A DNA stretch of 5,208 nt. It comes from RBG-16-66-20 sp038040245 (GTDB lineage: Bacteria; Pseudomonadota; Gammaproteobacteria; Burkholderiales; SG8-39). A program made the translations under genes and the position numbers. The notes beneath the pieces are model-generated. The model was not told where the DNA came from, did not search any database, and saw only the letters and a list, made by a program, of their open reading frames with translations. Position 1 is the first letter of the stretch. Each line of letters begins with the position of its first letter. This document shows positions 1 to 4,051 of the stretch, one piece after another. The stretch lies in NCBI GenBank assembly GCA_038040245.1, contig JBBPIU010000168.1, positions 1 to 5,208 of the forward strand, in the 5' to 3' direction.

Positions 1-137
1 CCTTCGAGAAAAACTTCGATGGAATCGCCGGCCTTGAGATGGTCGAACAAACTTTGCACCGGCACGCGCGTGCCTTTGAAGACCAACGTGCCGCCCAGGA
101 TTTCCGGGTCGCAATGGTAAGCGCGCTCTTTTTTCAT
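1..137 (-). CDS. DUF433 family protein, N-terminal part (cut by window edge)
   Basis: Reading from the ATG at 137 gives 45 complete codons before the window ends. The segment CDPEILGGTLVFKGTRVPV (residues 9-27), followed by a helix with DHLKAGDSIEVFLEG, is the characteristic start of DUF433: a D-P-E-I-x-G-G strand, a K-G-T-R-[IV]-P-V turn, then L-x-x-G-x-S. Family members are about 70-110 residues, have a winged-helix-like fold, and often precede a PIN-like DUF5615 gene, so some are annotated as antitoxins. Here the downstream partner would lie outside the window, so a toxin-antitoxin role is inference only. No Shine-Dalgarno is visible before the ATG. The gene lies 144 bp downstream of nlpD on the same strand, where rpoS would often be expected. 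Family call is strong, function weak. Confidence 0.85.
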   Translation of the reverse strand, partial: MKKERAYHCDPEILGGTLVFKGTRVPVQSLFDHLKAGDSIEVFLE

Positions 138-143
138 GGCAGA

Positions 144-172
144 ACGATACGCCCGTTCGATATGCCGGGCAA
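144..172 (-). promoter_or_regulatory. Possible promoter of the DUF433 gene
   Basis: On the minus strand TTGCCC (172-167) and TATCGT (149-144) are separated by exactly 17 bases. Each hexamer matches the sigma-70 consensus at 4 of 6 positions. The expected start point, about 7 bases after the -10 box, falls on the A of the ATG at 137, which would give a leaderless message and fits the absence of a ribosome binding site. A small dyad, GAACG-N7-CGTTC (142-158), overlaps the -10 box and could be an operator, as in autoregulated antitoxin genes. Both are weak matches that could arise by chance. Confidence 0.3.
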
Positions 173-281
173 GGCCACAAACAAGACGTAATTCAGGTGA
201 ACCGGGAATTCTACGTTGCACGCAATTCTGGAAGCCGCCGGACTGAAGATGGCCGTAAAGCTTGCTTGAAGGATAGAGGCG

Positions 282-1259
282 TCAGGACGGCGGCAGGTAT
301 CTCGCCGGATCCACCGGCTTGCCGGACTTGCGGATCTCGAAGTGCAGCTTGGGCGTGTCCGCGTCGGTGTCGCCCAGTTCGGCGATGCGCTGGCCGCGCG
401 TCACGTTCTGGCCTTCCTTCACCAGGATCTCGCGGTTGTGCGCGTAGACGCTGTTGAAATTGTTGTCGTGCTTGATCACGATCAGCTTGCCGTAGCCGCG
501 GATCCCGGTGCCGGTGTACATCACGCGGCCGCTCGCCGCGGCGAGCACCGGGTCGCCCGGCTTGCCGGCGATGTCCAGGCCCTTGTTGTTCGGCTCGGAA
601 AATGCCTGCATCACCCTGCCGCGCGCCGGCCACGCAAACTCGATCGCCTCCGGGTCGCGTTCCGGCGCAGGCGCCGGCTTCACGGTTTCCGGCCGTGCCT
701 CGGGCCTGGCTTCGGGTTTCGTTTCCGCCCGGACGTCGCCACGCGAGAGCGCGGCAAGGTTCTGCTCCGAGTACGGCAGGCGCAGCGCCTTGGGCGAAGT
801 CTTCATGCCGCCGTCCGCTGCCGGCGGGGCGGAACCGGGCGAGGACGAACCAAGCGGCCGCGACTCGACCTCCCTCGGCACGCGCGCGACGCCGACCTGC
901 ACCGGGGAGCGGTCCTCGGGCGAGGTGACGCGCAGTTCCTGGCCGATACGGAGCCTGGTCGGATCCTCGAGCCGATTCCATTGCGACAGATCGCGGTAAT
1001 CCACGCCGTGCTCCAGCGCGATCGAGTAAAGCGTATCGCTGCGCTTGACGATATACATGCTCGGCGCAGCTGCCGCGGGCGGCGTGGCGCCCGGCACCGG
1101 CGTGGGCTGCAGCACCGGCAACCCGGGCTGGGCGGTGGGCACGGGCCGGCGGTCGTCCACCGGCGCCGGGGAGCGCGTGGCGCAACCCGCCGCCAGCAGC
1201 GCGGCGCCGAGAACTGCGCAGCGTACGGACAGTGCTGCGAGGGCGATGGTTCGCATCAT
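282..1259 (-). CDS. nlpD: NlpD: murein hydrolase activator lipoprotein (LysM + degenerate LytM/M23)
   Basis: The 325-residue protein begins with a lipoprotein signal peptide ending in LLAAGC, with the lipidated Cys at residue 26. A proline/alanine-rich linker follows, then a LysM peptidoglycan-binding domain (about 68-111, starting MYIVKRSDTLYSIA), a second low-complexity linker (about 112-202) and a C-terminal M23/LytM domain (about 207-325). The M23 zinc site is degenerate: the HxxxD motif reads NKGLD (Asn225 in place of His, Asp229 kept) and the HxH motif reads KLH (Lys304 in place of the first His), while YAH at 272-274 remains. This is the pattern of E. coli NlpD, which is not an enzyme but switches on the septal amidase AmiC at the outer membrane. 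The start overlaps the pcm stop as ATGA, implying translational coupling. An in-frame ATG immediately follows the first. GGAAAGG just upstream, inside pcm, could serve as ribosome binding site. No clear terminator follows the TGA stop. Confidence 0.95.
   Translation of the reverse strand: MMRTIALAALSVRCAVLGAALLAAGCATRSPAPVDDRRPVPTAQPGLPVLQPTPVPGATPPAAAAPSMYIVKRSDTLYSIALEHGVDYRDLSQWNRLEDPTRLRIGQELRVTSPEDRSPVQVGVARVPREVESRPLGSSSPGSAPPAADGGMKTSPKALRLPYSEQNLAALSRGDVRAETKPEARPEARPETVKPAPAPERDPEAIEFAWPARGRVMQAFSEPNNKGLDIAGKPGDPVLAAASGRVMYTGTGIRGYGKLIVIKHDNNFNSVYAHNREILVKEGQNVTRGQRIAELGDTDADTPKLHFEIRKSGKPVDPARYLPPS
687..716 (-). repeat. Short PEAR tandem repeat in the NlpD linker
   Basis: Residues 182-191 of NlpD read PEARPEARPE, encoded by two imperfect 12-nt units (CCCGAAGCCAGG, CCCGAGGCACGG) and a partial third. 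It lies in the flexible linker between the LysM and LytM domains. Synonymous differences between the units indicate an old duplication. Such linkers vary freely in NlpD proteins, so the repeat is probably a spacer. Confidence 0.6.
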
Positions 1260-1936
1260 GCCTTTCCGGCGCGCAGCGGAACGAAGCGCACCGGATCCAG
1301 CGCGGTCTCGGTGTAGCCGCGCGCGCCGCGCTCGACCAGGACAAGTCGCTGCGCGTCCGCTCCGCCGTCGCGCAACGGCAGGATCATTCTGCCACCCGGC
1401 GCCAGCTGCCGTAAGAGGGCCTGCGGCAGCTCCCGCGCGGCGGCGGCGAGGATGATGGAGTCGAAGGGCGCGGCCTTCTCGAGGCCCGCGGCGCCGTCGC
1501 CGTGCGCGAGGCGCAGGTTCTTCAGCCGCAACTCGCGCAGGTTGGCGCGCGCCCGCTCGAGCAGCTCCCGGATGCGCTCGATGGAATAAACCTCGGTGGC
1601 GACGCTCGCCAGCACCGCCGCCTGGTAGCCGCAGCCGGTCCCGACTTCCAGCACTTTTCCTGGTTTTCTTTTTTGAATAAGAAATTCAATCATAAGGGCG
1701 ACCACATAGGGCTGCGAAATGGTCTGCCCGAAGCCGATCGGCAGTGCGGTGTCCTCGTAGGCGCGGCTGGCGAGCGCTTCCTCCACGAACAGGTGCCGCG
1801 GCACGCCGGCCATCGCCTCCAGCACGCGCAGGTCCGTGATGCCCTGCTCGCGCAGCCGCTCGACCATGCGCGCGCGCGTGCGCTGCGAGGTCATGCCGAT
1901 GCCGGCGACGTTTCTCCCCGGGCGCGGCGCGTTCAC
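1256..1936 (-). CDS. pcm: Protein-L-isoaspartate O-methyltransferase
   Basis: This 226-residue cytosolic enzyme transfers a methyl group from S-adenosylmethionine to L-isoaspartyl residues in damaged proteins, starting their repair. Family marks in order are VPRHLFV (45-51), ALPIGFGQTISQPYVVA (64-80, substrate region with the conserved TISQP), SAM-binding motif I VLEVGTGCGYQAAVL (95-109), the acidic-loop motif VYSIERI (116-122), and the strand FDSIILAAAA. The C-terminal strand AVRFVPL-type motif appears as DPVRFVPL. The start is a GTG with GGGGA seven bases upstream. An internal ATG (residue 15, at 1894) would give 212 residues, nearer to the 208 of E. coli Pcm, but has less ribosome-binding support. 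The stop overlaps the nlpD start as ATGA. A short AT-rich stretch of unusual codons (1655-1696) sits just before motif I. Isoaspartyl repair is classically linked with stationary-phase survival, alongside surE. Confidence 0.96.
   Translation of the reverse strand: MNAPRPGRNVAGIGMTSQRTRARMVERLREQGITDLRVLEAMAGVPRHLFVEEALASRAYEDTALPIGFGQTISQPYVVALMIEFLIQKRKPGKVLEVGTGCGYQAAVLASVATEVYSIERIRELLERARANLRELRLKNLRLAHGDGAAGLEKAAPFDSIILAAAARELPQALLRQLAPGGRMILPLRDGGADAQRLVLVERGARGYTETALDPVRFVPLRAGKA
1655..1696 (-). other. AT-rich rare-codon island inside pcm
   Basis: These 42 bases contain only 10 G or C (about 24%), against a strongly GC-rich surround. They encode pcm residues 81-94 (LMIEFLIQKRKPGK) with codons otherwise scarce here, such as CTT, ATT, AAA, AGA, CCA and GGA. 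The protein family varies in this segment, between the TISQP helix and SAM motif I. The composition is seen directly; any effect on translation speed or folding is inference. Confidence 0.6.
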
Positions 1937-1983
1937 GCTCGAATCCCCGTGCGTTTCACGCCGGGTTTCACGGCACGTTTCAC
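1933..1983 (-). CDS. Possible 16-codon mini-ORF bridging surE and pcm
   Basis: Starting with the GTG at 1983 the frame reads VKRAVKPGVKRTGIRA (first residue Met if initiated) and stops at TGA 1935-1933. Its start overlaps the surE stop as GTGA (1983-1980) and its stop overlaps the pcm start as GTGA (1936-1933). Both junctions thus have the stop/start overlap typical of translational coupling. The peptide is strongly basic and its period of four residues (VK-x-x) follows the DNA repeat. No good ribosome binding site precedes it, so initiation would depend on reinitiation after surE. I do not recognise a homologue. It could equally be an accident of the repeat, hence low confidence as a gene. 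Confidence 0.25.
   Translation of the reverse strand: MKRAVKPGVKRTGIRA
1944..1948 (-). promoter_or_regulatory. Ribosome binding site of pcm
   Basis: The minus strand reads GGGGA, seven bases before the GTG at 1936. This is the best purine-rich match near either candidate start and is the reason for preferring the GTG over the internal ATG at 1894. It lies just after the GTGAAAC repeat cluster. Confidence 0.55.
1953..1983 (-). repeat. Three GTGAAAC repeats with exact 12-nt period at the surE-pcm junction
   Basis: GTGAAAC occurs at 1983-1977, 1971-1965 and 1959-1953 on the minus strand, each copy separated by a 5-nt G/C-rich spacer (GTGCC, CCGGC). The first copy includes the surE stop codon (TGA at 1982-1980). 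In the surE frame every copy therefore repeats an in-frame TGA, giving three stops spaced four codons apart. In the next frame each copy supplies a GTG. The array covers most of the 43-nt surE-pcm gap. Confidence 0.85.
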
Positions 1984-2720
1984 TTGCCGAGCCACTCGTT
2001 GACCAGCGGCAGCTGCGCCGGGAACGTGAGGTCGACCTGCAGCGGCGTCACCGAGACGCGGCCGGCGGCAACCGCGTGGAAATCGGTGCCGGGTCCCGAG
2101 TCCTGCGCTTCACCGGCGGCGCCGATCCAGAAGGCCTCGCCGCGCGGCGTCTGCATCTTCACCACCGGCTCGGCCTTGTGGCGGCGGCCCAGGCGCGTCA
2201 CCTCGAGCTCGCCCAGTTCGGCGAGCGCAATGTCGGGCACGTTGACGTTCAGCAGCACTGGCCGCCCGATCGGCGCCCGGCCAAAGCGCTGTACCAACTG
2301 CACCGCGACCGCCGCCGCGGTGTCGAAGTGCCTGCCCGCCTTGCTGGCGAGGGACACCGCGATCGAAGGCAGGCCGAACAGAAAGCCCTCGGTCGCGGCG
2401 GCCACTGTGCCCGAGTAGATCGTGTCGTCGCCCATGTTGGCGCCGAAGTTGATGCCCGAGACCACCACGTCGGGCGGCGCATCCAGCAGGCCGGTGAGTG
2501 CCAAGTGCACGCAGTCGGTCGGCGTGCCGTTCACGTAGCGAAAGCCGTTGCCGGCCAGGCGCACCATCAGCGGCCGGTCGAGCGTGAGCGAGTTGGAGGC
2601 GCCGGAGCGGTCGCGCTCGGGCGCGACCACGGTGACCTCGCCGAGCGCGGCAAGCCGTTCCGCCAGAATCGCAATGCCAGGGGAAAAGTAGCCATCGTCG
2701 TTCGAAACAAGGATGCGCAT
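1980..2720 (-). CDS. surE: 5'/3'-nucleotidase SurE
   Basis: The 246-residue protein dephosphorylates nucleoside 5'- and 3'-monophosphates (in E. coli also short polyphosphate), is metal-dependent, and acts in the cytosol. The N-terminus MRILVSNDDGYFSPGI carries the family's SNDDG motif with metal ligands Asp8 and Asp9. APERDRSGASNS places Ser39 as the third ligand, and SGINFGANMGDDTIYSGTVAAA (around 88-109) supplies Asn91 and the following glycine-rich loop. The length is normal for the family (about 250). The start at 2720 puts the SNDDG motif at the standard position; no strong Shine-Dalgarno precedes it. It is first in the surE-pcm-nlpD operon, 43 bp ahead of pcm. The stop is followed by two further in-frame TGA codons made by the GTGAAAC repeat. 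Confidence 0.97.
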   Translation of the reverse strand: MRILVSNDDGYFSPGIAILAERLAALGEVTVVAPERDRSGASNSLTLDRPLMVRLAGNGFRYVNGTPTDCVHLALTGLLDAPPDVVVSGINFGANMGDDTIYSGTVAAATEGFLFGLPSIAVSLASKAGRHFDTAAAVAVQLVQRFGRAPIGRPVLLNVNVPDIALAELGELEVTRLGRRHKAEPVVKMQTPRGEAFWIGAAGEAQDSGPGTDFHAVAAGRVSVTPLQVDLTFPAQLPLVNEWLGK

Positions 2721-2728
2721 CGTCGGGT

Positions 2729-2767
2729 CGCGCGATGAACGGCGGCTGGCGTCCGTTCGATCGCGCG
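2729..2767 (-). promoter_or_regulatory. Large inverted repeat / stem-loop in the surE leader
   Basis: On the minus strand CGCGCGATCGAACGG (2767-2753) and CCGTTCATCGCGCG (2742-2729) pair over 14 base pairs with a single bulged C and a 10-nt loop (2752-2743). Only 8 bases separate the stem from the surE ATG. If transcription starts about 7 bases after the TAGAAT box at 2777-2772, the mRNA would begin at the base of this stem. The element could be an RNA structure controlling translation or stability, or a DNA operator between the divergent genes. It has no U-run on either side, so it is not an intrinsic terminator. Confidence 0.6.
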
Positions 2768-2771
2768 CCTA

Positions 2772-2777
2772 ATTCTA
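2772..2777 (-). promoter_or_regulatory. Candidate -10 box of the surE operon
   Basis: The minus strand reads TATAGAAT across 2779-2772. TAGAAT (2777-2772) matches the sigma-70 -10 consensus at 5 of 6 positions, and the overlapping TATAGA at 4. No good -35 hexamer is found 16-19 bases upstream, so the promoter would be weak or activator-dependent. The predicted start near 2765 lies at the foot of the leader stem-loop. Confidence 0.4.
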
Positions 2778-2786
2778 TATGACCGC

Positions 2787-2792
2787 TAGAAT
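2787..2792 (+). promoter_or_regulatory. Candidate -10 box of the MFS gene
   Basis: TAGAAT matches the -10 consensus at 5 of 6 positions and forms an inverted repeat with the oppositely oriented TAGAAT at 2777-2772 (spacer 9 bases). The expected start point about 7 bases downstream coincides with the A of the ATG at 2799, implying a leaderless mRNA. That agrees with the lack of a Shine-Dalgarno in front of this gene. No convincing -35 box is visible in the GC-rich stretch 2763-2770. Confidence 0.35.
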
Positions 2793-2798
2793 CGGCCG

Positions 2799-4025
2799 AT
2801 GAGCGTTGCAACTGCGCACTCCGAGCCCGAATCGCCCTACGCCTGGACCCGCCTGATCGCGTCGCTGGCGCTCATGACCATCAGCGGCGTCGGCATGTAC
2901 GCGGTCGCCGTCGCGCTGCCGGCGGTGCAGGCCGAATTCGGCATCACGCGCTCGGAGGCCTCGCTGCCCTATGCCGCGACCATGATCGGCTTCGGCCTGG
3001 GCGGCATCCTGATGGGACGCCTCTCGGACCGGTTCGGCGTCATGGTGCCGGTGCTGATAGGCGCCGTATGCCTCGGCCTGGGATTCGCCGCGGCGGGCGC
3101 GTCGGACAGTCTGTGGCAGTTCGCGGTGGCGCAGGGACTGCTGATCGGCCTGCTCGGCACCTCGGCGGCCTTCGCGCCGCTGGTGGCCGACACCTCGATG
3201 TGGTTCACGCGCCGCAGGGGAATCGCCGTGGCGATCTGCGCCAGCGGCAATTACCTCGCGGGCGCGATCTGGCCGCCGGTGCTGCAGCACTACTTCGACA
3301 CCATCGGCTGGCGCGCGACCTTCACCGGCGTGGGCCTATTCTGCGCCGCGACCATGATCCCACTCGCGTTTGTGCTGCGGCGCAAGCCCCCGGGAATTGG
3401 TTCTTCAGTTCTTTCAAGTTCTGCTTCGAACAAGAAAATAGACATCCCCCCGAACACCTTGTTCGCGCTGCTTTGTGTGGCCGGGGTCGCCTGCTGCGTG
3501 GCGATGTCGATGCCGCAGGTCCATATCGTCGCCTACTGCGGCGACCTGGGCTTCGCCGCGGCGCGCGGCGCGGAGATGCTCTCGGTGATGCTCGGTTTCG
3601 GCATCGTCAGCCGGCTCGCCTCGGGCTGGATCTGCGACCGCATCGGCGGCCTGCGCACGCTGCTGCTCGGTTCGGGCCTGCAGGGCGTGGCGCTGCTCCT
3701 GTTCCTGCCCTTCGACAGCCTCGCCTCGCTCTACATCGTGTCGGCGATGTTCGGCCTCTTTCAGGGCGGCATCGTGCCCTCCTACGCCATCATCGTGCGC
3801 GAGTATTTCCCGCAGCGCGAAGCGGGCGCCCGCGTCGGCATGGTGCTGATGGGCACGCTGCTCGGCATGGCGCTCGGCGGCTGGATGACCGGGGTGATCT
3901 TCGACCTCACGGGCTCCTACCGCGCCGCGTTCCTGAACGGCATCGGCTGGAACCTGCTGAATCTCACGATCGCCTTCTGGCTGCTGCGCCGTAGCGTGGC
4001 GAACAAGACCCTCCTTCCGGCCTAG
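2799..4025 (+). CDS. MFS transporter, 12 transmembrane helices
   Basis: The 408-residue inner-membrane protein has the major facilitator layout of two six-helix halves. Approximate helices are 19-41, 56-75, 82-100, 106-129, 142-160, 173-193, then after a central loop (194-218) 219-238, 255-275, 286-305, 309-330, 345-366 and 375-397. Motif A appears as GRLSDRFG (73-80) between helices 2 and 3, with its counterpart GWICDRIGG (276-284) in the second half. The general style (LPAVQAEFGITRSEAS near the start, GWRATF before helix 6, GSYRAAF before helix 12) resembles carboxylate/anion-type MFS_1 transporters, but the substrate cannot be read from the sequence. The next internal Met (26) lies inside helix 1, so the ATG at 2799 is the start. 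It is divergent from surE and 26 bp upstream of an amidohydrolase, which probably shares its substrate. The central loop is encoded by an AT-rich patch (3393-3440). Confidence 0.93.
   Translation: MSVATAHSEPESPYAWTRLIASLALMTISGVGMYAVAVALPAVQAEFGITRSEASLPYAATMIGFGLGGILMGRLSDRFGVMVPVLIGAVCLGLGFAAAGASDSLWQFAVAQGLLIGLLGTSAAFAPLVADTSMWFTRRRGIAVAICASGNYLAGAIWPPVLQHYFDTIGWRATFTGVGLFCAATMIPLAFVLRRKPPGIGSSVLSSSASNKKIDIPPNTLFALLCVAGVACCVAMSMPQVHIVAYCGDLGFAAARGAEMLSVMLGFGIVSRLASGWICDRIGGLRTLLLGSGLQGVALLLFLPFDSLASLYIVSAMFGLFQGGIVPSYAIIVREYFPQREAGARVGMVLMGTLLGMALGGWMTGVIFDLTGSYRAAFLNGIGWNLLNLTIAFWLLRRSVANKTLLPA
3393..3440 (+). other. AT-rich, serine-rich central loop island in the MFS gene
   Basis: Across residues 199-214 codon use changes abruptly to GGT, TCT, TCA, GTT, CTT, AGT, GCT, AAA and ATA, with G+C of roughly one third. 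The DNA contains a near-tandem repeat, TTCAGTTCT (3404-3412) followed by TTCAAGTTCT (3413-3422). The encoded GSSVLSSSASNKK is the cytoplasmic loop joining the two six-helix bundles, the most variable part of MFS proteins. A slow-codon linker between folding units is one reading; relaxed selection on a loop is another. Confidence 0.55.
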
Positions 4026-4043
4026 AATTGCTTTCACGAGGAG
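4023..4043 (+). promoter_or_regulatory. Ribosome binding site and possible -10 box of the amidohydrolase gene
   Basis: GAGGAG (4038-4043) is a strong Shine-Dalgarno eight bases before the ATG at 4052 and fixes that start over the adjacent second ATG. TAGAAT (4023-4028), overlapping the MFS stop TAG, matches the -10 consensus at 5 of 6 positions and would start transcription near 4035. No good -35 box is visible, so read-through from the MFS gene is at least as likely. Confidence 0.5.
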
Positions 4044-4051
4044 CCGCCATC

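Noticed and set aside
138..281. Intrinsic terminator after nlpD
   Set aside because: Only weak pairings such as GCCCG/CGGGC (151-170) are found, with no following U-run on the minus strand. Termination here, if any, would be of another kind.
207..325. M23 zinc-site substitutions in NlpD (positions given in residues) as a sign of a decayed gene
   Set aside because: Loss of the HxxxD and HxH histidines is the normal state of NlpD-type amidase activators; the frame is intact and full length.
342..1316. Long plus-strand open frame (324 codons) opposite nlpD
   Set aside because: It is antisense to a clearly recognised NlpD, and its product is Arg/His/Ala-rich with no domain. Long antisense frames are expected in high-GC DNA.
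1670..1680. A6G run in pcm as a possible -1 frameshift signal
   Set aside because: The heptamer is not in the X-XXY-YYZ phase relative to the pcm frame, and the normal frame gives a full-length enzyme.
1836..2738. Plus-strand open frame of 300 codons opposite surE
   Set aside because: Shadow of surE, whose catalytic motifs are intact on the minus strand. The product is a low-complexity Arg/His/Val-rich string.
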